Source: Paraburkholderia caribensis
GTDB taxonomy: Bacteria > Pseudomonadota > Gammaproteobacteria > Burkholderiales > Burkholderiaceae
Length of the DNA: 64,000 nucleotides
NCBI RefSeq assembly: GCF_002902945.1
Contig: NZ_CP026103.1
Coordinates: forward strand, 1,240,001-1,304,000
Direction: 5' to 3'
Shown here: positions 49,630-59,297 of the stretch, one piece after another
Position numbering within the stretch: the stretch's first letter is position 1
Layout: each line of letters starts with the position of its first letter
Translations under genes and position numbers: made by a program
Notes under the pieces: generated by a model
What the model saw: the letters and a program-made list of their open reading frames with translations, nothing else
What the model was told of the DNA's origin: nothing
Database searches by the model: none

Positions 49630-49654
49630 AAAGTCCTTATGCGCGGCTTAAGCG
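49630..49654. promoter_or_regulatory. 25-bp shared upstream element, copy 2
   Basis: AAAGTCCTTATGCGCG plus GCTTAAGCG differs from copy 1 at three positions. It sits between the hydrolase gene (start 49539) and the regulator gene ending at 49781, the same relative place as copy 1. Another GCTTAAG occurs at about 49735-49741. Confidence 0.65.
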
Positions 49655-49752
49655 TCCTGAACAGCGCCGTGCCCGCCTGGCGCAAGGCCTGCTTCGGCAG
49701 GCATGCGCGGCACTCGCGAGCACGCCTGGGTGCCGCTTAAGAAATTTTCAGG

Positions 49753-49766
49753 CTGATTCGAATCAG
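49753..49766. promoter_or_regulatory. 14-bp perfect palindrome
   Basis: CTGATTCGAATCAG lies just beyond the 3' end of regulator 2. It could be a protein binding site or a small hairpin ending the regulator transcript. Confidence 0.4.
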
Positions 49767-49780
49767 GGTGATCGTGCGCG

Positions 49781-52711
49781 TCAAAGGTCGTTGGCCATCA
49801 CGGGCTGGCCGCTGTGGGCATCGGTTGACGGACGGCAATCGTGCGTCAGATGCAGAAGCACGGCAAGCCGCCTGATATCGGGCGCGCCCGATTGCAGGTC
49901 GACGCGCGTCGACACATCGGCCAGCAGCGACGCTGCCCGCGCCGTCTCGCCGCGTTCGAGCAGATGGTCCGCGAAGTGCAGCACGGCGCGCAGTTCGAGC
50001 ATCGGCGCATGTTGCTCCCTGGCCGTCTGCATCGCGTCGAGCAAATGGCGGCGTGCTTCCGTTTCGAATTCGTCGGCCATCGACGCGCGCCCGTTCGACT
50101 GGATCACGCGCGATTGCTCCAGCGCCGTCACGCCCATCACACGCTGCAGTTCCGGGATGAAGAAATGCTCGCCATGTGCATTGCAGAACTCGAGCGCTTC
50201 GTCGAGCTTCAGCCGCGCTTCGGCGATGCGCCCCGTTCTCGCCAGGGCTTCCGCGCAAATGGCGATCACGGGCGTCAGCACTCGCCGGAATCCGTACGAC
50301 AACAACCGGTGCAGCGCGGGTTCGAGCTTTGCAAGACCGGCGTGCGGGTGTCCCTGCAGGATGTCGAGATGGCCCGCGTGACACTCGCCGTACGCCTGCC
50401 AGATCTCGAAGCGGTTCAACGCGACCTGCGATCGCAACACGGCGAGATAGCGCGCGGCCGTTTCGAGTTCGCCGCATTGCAGTGCCAATGGCACGGCAGC
50501 GACCGCGAGCACGTGACTCAGCGACGGTTCCAGCATGTCAGGCCGGATCGAATTGACGACGTTCTCGACCAGTTGCATCGCCCGCTCGGGATGCCCCTGC
50601 ATCCACACGATCCGCGCCAGCGTGCCGTTGCCGAACGTCAACGGATCGACCGCGACGCCGAGGCTGCCGGGCGCGACGGGCCCGAGTTCGGTCAAGGCGG
50701 CGACCGCCCGTTCCAGCCGCACGCGCGCCTGCTCATGCTCGCCGAAGCAATGCAGCGACACGGCGATCATTTCGGCCGCGAGAATCTGCTGCCACGGCGT
50801 GCCGCAGCGTTCGGCAAACGCCTGGAAGCGGGTCGCGAAGCGGAACGACGCGTGAATGTCCGACGACGCGAGCATCGAGTTCCATGCGCCCCACAGCGCG
50901 CGCGCCTCGAACGCATCGTCGCGTGCGTGGCGCGCGAGCACCAGCACGCGCTTCCACAACGGGCCCGCCTCGCGCACCGCGCCGCCCGTGTGCAGCAGCG
51001 TTGACGCGTACGCGGAACACAAGCGCATTTCACACAGCGTATCGACGGTGCCGGGCGGCAGTGCATCGAGCGCGGCGAGCGCGCGGCCCGAGCGTTCATA
51101 GCATTCGTGCAGCAGCGGGCCTTGCAGCAGCGTCCCCACCAGCGAGCCCGCCAGCGCGACACCGAGCGCGGGATTGCCGCCCGGCGAGAACGCCCATTCG
51201 AACGCGGCGCGCGCGTCGTCGAGCGCAAGACGCGGCTCGACACCGGCGAGACCCGGCGCGGCACCGCCGACAGACACCTTGCCGTGTTCGATCCGGTCCT
51301 GCAGATAATGCATATGACGCGTCGCAATGCGCTGCAACTCGCCTTCGTCGCGCAGCTTCTCCATCGCGTATGCACGCGTGGATTCCGTCAGCCGGTATTG
51401 CGCGATCGCGCCGCAGAATTCGACGCTCAACAGCGACTTGGCGGCCAGTTCGCTCAAGCTCGAAATGACCGAGGCGATCGGCATGTCCGGCTCGGTCGCG
51501 ACCGTGCAGACAGCATCGAACGTGAAGGCGCCGGCGAAGAAACCGAGCCGCCTGAACAACATGCGCGAAGTCGTGTCGAGCAGCGCGTAGCTCCAGTCGA
51601 AGGTCGCGCGCAAGGTCTGATGACGCGGCAGCGCGGAACGCAGCCCGCCCGTCAGCAGATTCAGGCGGTCGTCCAGACGCGAGGCCACGCCTTCGACACC
51701 GAGCGTCGCCACGCGCGCGGCGGCCAGTTCGATGGCAAGCGGCAGACCTTCGAGCCGCCGGCAGATTTCGCCGACCAGACGGATCGCGTTTTCATCGGCG
51801 CCGCACTCGGGCGCAACCGACTTCGCGCGGCTCAGGAACAGTTCGACGGCCGAATGCGCGAGGATCGCGTCGGTGGTGGCATCGCTCGCGGGCACCGCCA
51901 GCGGCTCGACGCGAACCACGGACTCGGCCCAGATATGCAGCGGCTCGCGGCTCGTCACGAGCATGCGCAGCGCCGGATTGCGCGCGGCCAGCGCTTCGAC
52001 GAGACTCGCCACCGCGTCGATCACGTGCTCGGCATTGTCGAGCACGAGCACGCACGGCGCGGCGGCGATCACGTCGGCGAGACTTTCCTGCGTGAGGTAT
52101 TCATCGGATGCATCGATCCGCAATGCGCCCGCCAGCGCCTTGAGCACGGTGTCGCGCGTCGAGGCTTTGGCGAGTTCGACGAAGCAGACCGGCTCGCTGA
52201 AACGATCGCCCCCGGACTCGCGCATGGCGCGCGCGACGTGGACGGCCAGACATGTCTTGCCGATGCCGCCCGCGCCGACCAGCGTGACGACGCACGCGTG
52301 GCCGAGCCGCTCCACGATCTGCGCGATCTCGCCCTGGCGGCCGAACAGCGTCGCGGCACAGGCAGGCAGCCCGCCGCCATTCGCGAGCGGGCCGCCCTGC
52401 CGTTCGGGCGCGCGCGCGTGACGGTTCTCGGACACCAGCAGATAGCCGCGCCCCGGCACGGTCTTGATGAGTTCGCGGTCCGCGCCGAACAGCTTGCGCA
52501 ACGCGGCGATATGCACCTGCAGCCGGTTCTCCTCGACGATCGAGCCGGGCCACACGGCGTCCATGATGGCGTCCTTCGACACGATGCCGCCGTCCGCGCG
52601 ATACAGCACCTCGAGAATGTCGAACGCACGGGCGCCGATCCGCACCGGCCGGCCATGCTGACGAATTTCTCGCAGTTCGAAGCTGACGAGCAATGTGCCG
52701 ATCTGAATCAT
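49781..52711 (-). CDS. Winged-helix/NTPase (STAND-like) regulator 2
   Basis: This 976-aa paralogue of the regulator at 45670 has the OmpR-type domain (ARAFDILEVLYRADGGIVSKDAIMDAVWP, NRLQVHIAALRKLFG, TVPGRGYLLV), Walker A GAGGIGKT (146-153), Walker B CVLVLDNAEHV, MLVTSREPLHI and the PRHQTLRATFDWSYALL segment, then a helical TPR-like C-half. GGAGG before the ATG at 52711 sets the start. It lies directly upstream of the second 25-bp element and the chloroperoxidase-like gene, repeating the arrangement of regulator 1. Confidence 0.92.
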   Translation of the reverse strand: MIQIGTLLVSFELREIRQHGRPVRIGARAFDILEVLYRADGGIVSKDAIMDAVWPGSIVEENRLQVHIAALRKLFGADRELIKTVPGRGYLLVSENRHARAPERQGGPLANGGGLPACAATLFGRQGEIAQIVERLGHACVVTLVGAGGIGKTCLAVHVARAMRESGGDRFSEPVCFVELAKASTRDTVLKALAGALRIDASDEYLTQESLADVIAAAPCVLVLDNAEHVIDAVASLVEALAARNPALRMLVTSREPLHIWAESVVRVEPLAVPASDATTDAILAHSAVELFLSRAKSVAPECGADENAIRLVGEICRRLEGLPLAIELAAARVATLGVEGVASRLDDRLNLLTGGLRSALPRHQTLRATFDWSYALLDTTSRMLFRRLGFFAGAFTFDAVCTVATEPDMPIASVISSLSELAAKSLLSVEFCGAIAQYRLTESTRAYAMEKLRDEGELQRIATRHMHYLQDRIEHGKVSVGGAAPGLAGVEPRLALDDARAAFEWAFSPGGNPALGVALAGSLVGTLLQGPLLHECYERSGRALAALDALPPGTVDTLCEMRLCSAYASTLLHTGGAVREAGPLWKRVLVLARHARDDAFEARALWGAWNSMLASSDIHASFRFATRFQAFAERCGTPWQQILAAEMIAVSLHCFGEHEQARVRLERAVAALTELGPVAPGSLGVAVDPLTFGNGTLARIVWMQGHPERAMQLVENVVNSIRPDMLEPSLSHVLAVAAVPLALQCGELETAARYLAVLRSQVALNRFEIWQAYGECHAGHLDILQGHPHAGLAKLEPALHRLLSYGFRRVLTPVIAICAEALARTGRIAEARLKLDEALEFCNAHGEHFFIPELQRVMGVTALEQSRVIQSNGRASMADEFETEARRHLLDAMQTAREQHAPMLELRAVLHFADHLLERGETARAASLLADVSTRVDLQSGAPDIRRLAVLLHLTHDCRPSTDAHSGQPVMANDL

Positions 52712-53200
52712 GCCCACCTCCAGGAAACGCTGATCGCGAGTTCGATTGAACGATGACGTGCACATGGCTGAAGGCCGAAGATCGGGCGCGCCAACCGTTC
52801 GCTGCGTTCGTGGTCATCGGCTTGCGCGCATCGTGCCGCGACGCTGCTCAAAAATTGGGCTGTGTCGATCGCGCAAATGGACAGAGTAAAGAGAATATGC
52901 GATCAGATTGTAAGCACGCGTTAAGGAGCGTGTCTTGAATAATAGTGACCTGATATGAATTTGTGCGGTCTTTTTTACCGTTATGAGGATGGCGTCACAT
53001 CCTGGTGCAAAGGCGGGACGTCAAGGCCCGAACGGCGGCAAATTCCGCCAAAATCCGCGCCGCCCGAAACGGCGCGAATCCATCCGCGATAAAGCCATTA
53101 AGGCTGCCAGCCTGTTTTTGAATATTTATTGTCAGTCACTTCCGTGTAAACTGGCCGAATTATGTTTCGCAGGCCATGCATGAATAGAGGACGTTGCTCC
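52712..53200. other. Divergent intergenic region, 489 bp
   Basis: It separates regulator 2 (minus) from the AraC gene (plus) and is clearly more AT-rich than its surroundings from about 52850 on, with TTGAATAATAG and several short AT tracts. It should hold promoters for both genes. No small gene is supported. Confidence 0.5.
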
Positions 53201-54115
53201 ATGTCGACTCACACACATCCCGCAGCGGCCGCGCCGCCCAAGCCGAAGGACGCGCTTGGATGCGTGTCGGGCAAATTGCGCAAGGACATTGAATTAGACA
53301 TTGGCGATATCCGTTTCTATCGCAAGTGCATGGATGAAGCGCATCTGGATCGCATTGCCATGCCGGCATGCGACCGGGGATTTCTGGTCGGCATATCGCT
53401 GAACAGCGGGCACCGGCGGAATATTTTTAACGGCGAGCGACTCGTCACCAAACGGTTTGAAGCGGATTCGATTTATATCCGTGATTTCTCAGAAGATTAT
53501 CGCGCGGATCTATACGGTAATTTCGATTTCGTGCTGGTCGAATTATCGCGCCGCTTTTTCACACGGCTTGGCGACGAGCACGGCGGCCCCGGCATCGACG
53601 GATTGACCTGCGCGCTCGAACAGAAAGACCCCGTGCTCGGCCATCTTGCGCGTGCGCTCGACAGTCATCTCGCTCACTACGGCGAGGTCGACTCGCTGTT
53701 CGCCGAGCAGATGGGCGTGATCGTCGGCACGCACCTCGCGCGACGCTACGGCAATCTGCGCGATCGCCGGCCGCGCGCGAAAGGCGCGCTGTCTCATGCG
53801 CACGAAGCGCGTGCCAAAGAACTGCTGATCGAGCGGTCGCGGCAAGGCGCGTCCATCGCCGATGTCGCCAGCGAATGCAACCTGTCGCGCGGCTATTTCA
53901 TCCGGGCGTTCTCCCGCGCCACCGGGCGCACGCCGCATCAATGGCTGCTCGAACAACGCATCGGCGAAGCGCGGCAACTGATCGAAGCCACCAGCATGAC
54001 GCTCACTGAAATCGCGAGCTTTTGCGGCTTCGCGGACCAGAGCCATCTGAACCGCCTGTTCCTGAAGGCGACGGGCACGTCGCCGGGCGCCTGGCGGCGC
54101 GCGGCCGGGCGTTAG
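53201..54115 (+). CDS. AraC-family regulator
   Basis: This 304-aa regulator has an N-terminal sensing part (YRKCMDEAHLDRIAMPACDRGFLVGISLNSG) and two C-terminal helix-turn-helix motifs (GASIADVASECNLSRGYFIRAFSRATGRTPHQWLLEQRIGEARQLIEATSMTLTEIASFCGFADQSHLNRLFLKATGTSPGAWRR). Starts at 53162 and 53180 are also in frame; none has a strong ribosome site. It is convergent with the efflux operon and divergent from regulator 2. Its target is not evident. Confidence 0.9.
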   Translation: MSTHTHPAAAAPPKPKDALGCVSGKLRKDIELDIGDIRFYRKCMDEAHLDRIAMPACDRGFLVGISLNSGHRRNIFNGERLVTKRFEADSIYIRDFSEDYRADLYGNFDFVLVELSRRFFTRLGDEHGGPGIDGLTCALEQKDPVLGHLARALDSHLAHYGEVDSLFAEQMGVIVGTHLARRYGNLRDRRPRAKGALSHAHEARAKELLIERSRQGASIADVASECNLSRGYFIRAFSRATGRTPHQWLLEQRIGEARQLIEATSMTLTEIASFCGFADQSHLNRLFLKATGTSPGAWRRAAGR

Positions 54116-54150
54116 ATCGCCGCCCCTCGGGACGGTGGCCGGGACAGCAC

Positions 54151-55122
54151 TCAGGACGGCACCCGCTTGCCGGGCAGCAAGGTGACCGTGCAGGTCATGC
54201 CCGCCGCGAGGTGCATCCCCGCCGGCACGCTGTCGAGATGCACGCGCACGGGCACCCGCTGCGCAAGCCGCACCCACGTGAAGATCGGGTTCACATTGGC
54301 CAGCAGGTCGTTGCCGCTGGTGGGGTTGTCGCGATCGGCGATGCCGCTCGACAGGCTGTCCACATGCCCCTGAATGTCGACGCCGCCCGACAGCAGGCGC
54401 ACTACGGCGCGGTCGCCGACATGCACTTGCGGAATCTTCGTTTCCTCGAAATAGCCGTAGACCCAGAACGAGTGCGCGTCGATGAGCGCCATTCTCGCCG
54501 CGCCCGCCGTCGCATAGTCGCCCGGCCACAGGTTCAGGTTGGTGATATAGCCGTCGGCGGGCGCTCTTACCACGCTGCGCGTCAGATTGAGCTGCGCCGT
54601 CTGCTGTTCGACGACGGCGGCTTTATATTGCGCCTCGGCCGCGCTATAGGCAGCGATGTCGGCGCGATAGGCGGCATCCGACTGGTTCGCGGCCGACGCG
54701 GCATCTTCGCGGGTTTCATCGGAGATCACGTCGCCCGCGAGGTTCGCGCGGCGCGCGGCCTGCTCGCGCTTCATCTGGTCGCGCGACGCGCCTTCCGACA
54801 TCTGCGCCTTCGCACGCGCCATCTCGGCCTGGGCCCGCGCGATGTCGGCATCCGCCTGCGCGACGGCATAGTTGAAGCGATACGGGTCGAGCACGAACAG
54901 CACGTCGCCGCGATGCACGAACTGGTTGTCCTTCACCCGCACTTCACTGACGAGCCCCGACACGTCGGTCGCCACGTCGATCACGTCGGCACGCACGCGG
55001 CCGTCGCGCGTCCACGGCGAGTACATGTAGCTGATCCATAGCAGGCGCACCAGCACCACCGCGATCAGCAGGATCGTCACCGTGAAGAACGCGCGCAGGA
55101 AGGATTGCGGTTTGATCGTCAT
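54151..55122 (-). CDS. HlyD-family efflux adaptor, AaeA-like
   Basis: This 323-aa membrane-fusion protein has one N-terminal anchor (FLRAFFTVTILLIAVVLVRLLW), the lipoyl halves (VIDVATDVSGLVSEVRVKDNQFVHRGDVLFVLDP and VVRAPADGYITNLNLWPGDYATAG), and a coiled-coil hairpin between them (roughly residues 88-170). It bridges the inner FUSC pump and the outer-membrane channel. It is the last gene of the FUSC-NodT-DUF1656-HlyD operon, an AaeAB-like system for aromatic carboxylic acids. Confidence 0.93.
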   Translation of the reverse strand: MTIKPQSFLRAFFTVTILLIAVVLVRLLWISYMYSPWTRDGRVRADVIDVATDVSGLVSEVRVKDNQFVHRGDVLFVLDPYRFNYAVAQADADIARAQAEMARAKAQMSEGASRDQMKREQAARRANLAGDVISDETREDAASAANQSDAAYRADIAAYSAAEAQYKAAVVEQQTAQLNLTRSVVRAPADGYITNLNLWPGDYATAGAARMALIDAHSFWVYGYFEETKIPQVHVGDRAVVRLLSGGVDIQGHVDSLSSGIADRDNPTSGNDLLANVNPIFTWVRLAQRVPVRVHLDSVPAGMHLAAGMTCTVTLLPGKRVPS

Positions 55123-55189
55123 GTTGTTGTGTTGTTGCGAGCGGTTTCAGGTCGGCAAGGCGCGTGGTTCATCATGGTTCATCGCCGCG

Positions 55190-55390
55190 TTATCCACGCA
55201 CCAGCAAGGAGACGCCGCTGAACATCGCGGCGAAGAGCGCAACCCGGAACAGCCCCGGATGCCATGCATACCGATAGACACCGAGCCGCGCGAACAGCAG
55301 ATCGAGCATCACGAAAACCACCACGCAACCGATCAGCACGGGCAGCAGATACGGCACGAGGAACGAACAGAATTCAATCTCAGCGGGCAT
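55190..55390 (-). CDS. DUF1656 (AaeX-like) small membrane protein
   Basis: This 66-aa protein with two membrane helices (FLVPYLLPVLIGCVVVFVMLDLLFARLGVYRYAWHPGLFRVALFAAMFSGVSLLV) is the small partner found between FUSC and HlyD genes. It overlaps the end of the outer-membrane channel gene by 11 bp. Its role in the pump is not known. Confidence 0.92.
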   Translation of the reverse strand: MPAEIEFCSFLVPYLLPVLIGCVVVFVMLDLLFARLGVYRYAWHPGLFRVALFAAMFSGVSLLVRG

Positions 55391-56870
55391 TGTCAGGCTC
55401 CATGGCAGCGCGGTCGGCTGCCGTCGCGGCGAAACCGCCGCCCAGTTCTTTCATCAGCAACGCCCATGCGTCGAGCCGTTTGGCCTCGACGCCGGCGAGC
55501 CGCTCTTCCTGCTCCTGCTGCGCGTTCTGCGCCGCGAGCACATTCAGAAACTCCGTGATGCCGTTGCGATAGCCCGACTCCGCGATCCGGTAGGCGTCGC
55601 GCGCCGCATCGAGCGTGCTTTGCGTCGACGTCTGCTGCTCGTCCAGCGCGTGCAGCGACGTCACCTGCGCCGCGACGCCGCGCATCGCATCGACGATGGC
55701 CGCGTTGTAGGCATCGACGGCGGCGTCGCGGTCCGACACGGCCACGCCGTACTCGCCGCGCAGCCGCCCGCCGTCGAAGATCGGCAGCGAAATCGCCGCG
55801 CCCAGGCTATGGCCCGCGCCGTTGCTGCTCAACAGGTTGAAGAATCCGCCGAAGGTCGCGGCCGATCCCAGCGACGCTGTAGCAAGCAAATCGATGTTCG
55901 GGTAGAAAGCGGCATGCGCGGCCGCCATGCCTTTTTCGGTGGCGAGCACGCGCCAGCGCTGCGCGACGATGTCGGGCCGATGGCCGAGCAGATCGACGGG
56001 CAACGACGCGGGCAACGCGACGGGCACATTCAGCGCGAGCGCCGGGCGTTTCAGCGTGTCGCCGTAACCGGCGCCCTTGCCCGCAAGCGCGGCGATATCG
56101 ATGCGGCTCAACGCGAGTTGCTGCTGCGTCTGCTGAACCTTCGTCACGCTCATGGCCGCTTGCGTCGTCGCCTGCGACACGTCGAGACGGCTGCCGATGC
56201 CCGCTTCGAAGCGGGCCTTCGCGATATCGAGCGTGTGCTGTTCTTCCTGCTGCACGGCCAGGTCAGCGTCGAGCAGCGCGTATTGAAGCGCGAGCTGCAC
56301 GTAGGCGCGCACCACGGCCGTCTGCAGTTCGACTACGGCGAAGCGGTCGTCGGCTACCGAGGCCTGCACGGCATCGAGCGCGCCTTCACGGATCGCGCGG
56401 TTCTTGCCCCACAAGTCGAGGTCGTACGAAAGACCCGCCGTTGCGCTGTTGTCCCACACGGTCGTTCCGCCCGGCGGCGCCGGCGTCGTATAACGGGCGA
56501 AGCGCTCGCGCTCGAAGTTGCCCGACACGTTGACTTGCGGCAACTCGGCCGCGCCTGCGACCTGGGCCTGGAACCGGGCGTTGTCGATCCGCGCCTGCGC
56601 TTCCTTCAGGCCCGGATTGCCCGCGGTCGCGTCCTCGACGAGCCTGTCGAGTTGCGGATCGTTCCATTGGCGCCACCAGTCGCCAGCGGGCCAGGCGGCG
56701 TCCTGGCGTGTCGTGCGGATCGCGTTGCCGGGATCGAGCGACGCCGGATTCAATTCCGTTTCGTGTGGACGAATGCCCCCGCTATTGATGCACGAGCAAA
56801 GCATCACACACAGCGCCGCCGTCGATAGCGCGCGGCAAGCACGGTTCGTGAACGAGACACGCTGCTTCAT
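55380..56870 (-). CDS. NodT-family outer-membrane efflux lipoprotein
   Basis: This 496-aa TolC-like channel starts with a lipoprotein signal (RALSTAALCVMLCSCINS, lipid-modified Cys in CSC) and has two OEP repeats (WWRQWNDPQLDRLVEDATAGNPGLKEAQARIDNARF; YRIAESGYRNGITEFLNVLAAQNAQ). It exports the pump's substrate across the outer membrane. Its ATG overlaps the FUSC stop (ATGA), so the two are translationally coupled. Confidence 0.94.
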   Translation of the reverse strand: MKQRVSFTNRACRALSTAALCVMLCSCINSGGIRPHETELNPASLDPGNAIRTTRQDAAWPAGDWWRQWNDPQLDRLVEDATAGNPGLKEAQARIDNARFQAQVAGAAELPQVNVSGNFERERFARYTTPAPPGGTTVWDNSATAGLSYDLDLWGKNRAIREGALDAVQASVADDRFAVVELQTAVVRAYVQLALQYALLDADLAVQQEEQHTLDIAKARFEAGIGSRLDVSQATTQAAMSVTKVQQTQQQLALSRIDIAALAGKGAGYGDTLKRPALALNVPVALPASLPVDLLGHRPDIVAQRWRVLATEKGMAAAHAAFYPNIDLLATASLGSAATFGGFFNLLSSNGAGHSLGAAISLPIFDGGRLRGEYGVAVSDRDAAVDAYNAAIVDAMRGVAAQVTSLHALDEQQTSTQSTLDAARDAYRIAESGYRNGITEFLNVLAAQNAQQEQEERLAGVEAKRLDAWALLMKELGGGFAATAADRAAMEPDNAR

Positions 56871-59062
56871 GCCGACGCTCCGATGGCAGCCGCTGCCGAT
56901 GTCTGCCACAACGGCAGCGTGTCGTCCTTCAACATCAGTTCGGTGAAGTACATGAGCCGGCGCATCCGCTTCACGCTCTGCGCATCTGCCGTGGCGTAGT
57001 CGGAGTCGCCGGGTTCGATGCGCGACAACGCCCGCCTCGCCCGCTGCGTCGCATTCATCGCGCGGTCTCGCGCCGCTGGAGTGGCGATGGAGAATAGCTC
57101 GGCCATCGCGTCGAGCCACGCGTGTTGCAGCGTGAGCCAGTGGTTCGGCAGATGCGCGGCCATGCGCGCGGTGTCCTGGCGTATCACGATCATCGCGCGC
57201 CCGACTTCCAGCGCCGCGAACGCCGACGCGACGAGACGCGTCTGGTCCACACGCTCCCCCGCAGGCGCTGACGCGATCCGCATGATGAAGCCGCGCATGC
57301 CAGACTCGAAACGATGCGAGAGGTCTTCCAGGTCGTCGTCGCGCGTGGACCTGGTGACGAGCGAGCGGATCTGCTTCAGGTATTGCCGTGAAATCCAGTC
57401 GCCCGCCAGCGGCACGATGGTCGAGAACGCGACGGCCGCGGCGGCGATGCCGAGCGACAGACCAAAAGCCGTATCGAGAAACTCTGCAGGATGGTACATA
57501 ACAGGATTCGCGATATTGACCGTGTAGCAGAAGAACACACCGAAGCCGAGACCCAACGTGGCGGTTTTCGGAAACGTGTTCAGGTAACTGCTCACGACGA
57601 TCGGGAATGCCATGCACGCAGCGAGCAATGGAAAGCAGTCGAACAGCGGGAACACAAAGAACGCGATGAAGAAGCCCGCGATCGCACCCGCAAGGCAGCC
57701 GCAAAACATCTGCCAGCTCGCGACAACGGGATCGGGCGCGAGCGTGAACAGCGCGCTGACGATCGCGACGGAAACCAGCGCGCTCGATCCGCCCACCCAG
57801 CCCGACGCCAGCCACATCGCGCCCACCGACAGCACGGCCGCCGCCGCGCGCATGCCGTCGAGGATGGCCGCCGCGCGATTGGACGTGGCGCGCGTGCTGT
57901 CGATATGCGTGATCAGCCGCAGCACCGATTGCGCCCAGGGGCGTTGATCGGCGCGGCGCGCATCCACGAAACCGCGGCACAGCTCGCGCAGATTGCCGGC
58001 GAAGCCGTGCAGCGCCGCGCCCGTCATGTCGATGAAGACACGTTCACACGCGGGCACGTCTTCCAGCGCTTTTAGCGCGGCGTCGACTCGACCTTGCAAC
58101 GAGCGCTCGAACCCGGCAAGCGGGGCCGACAGCGCATCGACCTGCAACTCCGGCGACGCATCCGGCGCAAGACCCGCAGGCACGATCGCGAGCAGCGAGC
58201 CAATCAGTTCATGGGCGGCGCGCGTCGTGCGCGAGCCGGCTTTGGCGGAGGCCCGCGCGATCACCTGGTGCAGCGCGTGCGCCGAGGCGAGCGTATCGAC
58301 AAAGCTGGTATCGAGCTTGATGAATGCATGATTTTGCAGGCGGATCGACGGGTCTTCGAACACAGCGCCGACGCGCAGGCTTTGCACGTTCGCGCGCTCG
58401 CGCAGCAGATCGAGCATCGTGCCGAAGCCGTCCTGCGGCAGCGTCGCGCCGGGCAGCGTGTGAATGGCTGCGAACAGATGACCGAGATTGTTCCTGCTTG
58501 CCGCGTACAGATCGGGCGCCACGCGGCGCGGCAGAATCAGTGCGCTGACCAGACTCGCGCATGTGACGCCGATCACCACTTCACTGATCGTGTAGACGAT
58601 GTTGTCGAACACGCCATACGGATTCGACAACGTGGGCAGCGACGTGATCGCGGTCGCATAGCCCGTCAGCAGAAAACCGTATGACTGGAAGTTGCGGAAG
58701 TACGACGAGCCGAACACGCACACGCCGATCCACGCAGCCAGCGCGAGCAGAAAGAGCCACGACGCCTGCGAGAACAGCGACACCAGCACGAGCCCGGCGA
58801 GGCTGCCGCACACCATGCCGAGACCGCGATAGAAGCCGCGTGCTATCACCATGCCGCTTTGCTGGAACATCATCACGACGATGCACGACACCATTGCCGT
58901 GCCGGGCCCGCGCAGTTCGAGGCGCATGCACAAGCCCATCGCGAGCGTCGCGGCAATCGCGACCTTGGCGACATGCCTGAAGCGCGGATAATCGTCGCTC
59001 CAGTATTGCCTGAGTTCGTCACGCCATCGCGGCCACGCCGCGACGCCTGCATCGAAGTTCAT
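56867..59062 (-). CDS. FUSC-family efflux pump, AaeB-like
   Basis: This 731-aa inner-membrane protein has two clusters of membrane helices (about residues 30-190 and 380-540) each followed by a soluble domain, the FUSC/AaeB layout. Recognisable parts are FQQSGMVIARGFYRGLGMVCGSLAGLVLVSLFSQ and LVSVAIVSALFTLAPDPVVASWQMFCGCLAGAIAGFFIAFFVFPLF. AaeB-type pumps export hydroxylated aromatic acids. The start at 59062 lacks a strong ribosome site; the frame is open upstream to 59215. It is the first gene of the operon. Confidence 0.92.
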   Translation of the reverse strand: MNFDAGVAAWPRWRDELRQYWSDDYPRFRHVAKVAIAATLAMGLCMRLELRGPGTAMVSCIVVMMFQQSGMVIARGFYRGLGMVCGSLAGLVLVSLFSQASWLFLLALAAWIGVCVFGSSYFRNFQSYGFLLTGYATAITSLPTLSNPYGVFDNIVYTISEVVIGVTCASLVSALILPRRVAPDLYAASRNNLGHLFAAIHTLPGATLPQDGFGTMLDLLRERANVQSLRVGAVFEDPSIRLQNHAFIKLDTSFVDTLASAHALHQVIARASAKAGSRTTRAAHELIGSLLAIVPAGLAPDASPELQVDALSAPLAGFERSLQGRVDAALKALEDVPACERVFIDMTGAALHGFAGNLRELCRGFVDARRADQRPWAQSVLRLITHIDSTRATSNRAAAILDGMRAAAAVLSVGAMWLASGWVGGSSALVSVAIVSALFTLAPDPVVASWQMFCGCLAGAIAGFFIAFFVFPLFDCFPLLAACMAFPIVVSSYLNTFPKTATLGLGFGVFFCYTVNIANPVMYHPAEFLDTAFGLSLGIAAAAVAFSTIVPLAGDWISRQYLKQIRSLVTRSTRDDDLEDLSHRFESGMRGFIMRIASAPAGERVDQTRLVASAFAALEVGRAMIVIRQDTARMAAHLPNHWLTLQHAWLDAMAELFSIATPAARDRAMNATQRARRALSRIEPGDSDYATADAQSVKRMRRLMYFTELMLKDDTLPLWQTSAAAAIGASA

Positions 59063-59297
59063 AGGGATGTCCGTGTCTTGCCGGGTCGGTACGGTATGGG
59101 CGTTGCCTTCGAAAAAAGGCGCGCAATACGCGTACGGTGAAGGCTTTGATTTTGCGTGAAACAGGGTCACGTCGATTGCCGAATCGCACGCTGATGATTG
59201 CAATGGACCCGCCATGAAATTCTCGTGTTGCGCGAATGCGAACGCGCCTTCATGCTATGAGCGATAACGCATTCACACATTCCTCGCGACGCCATTC

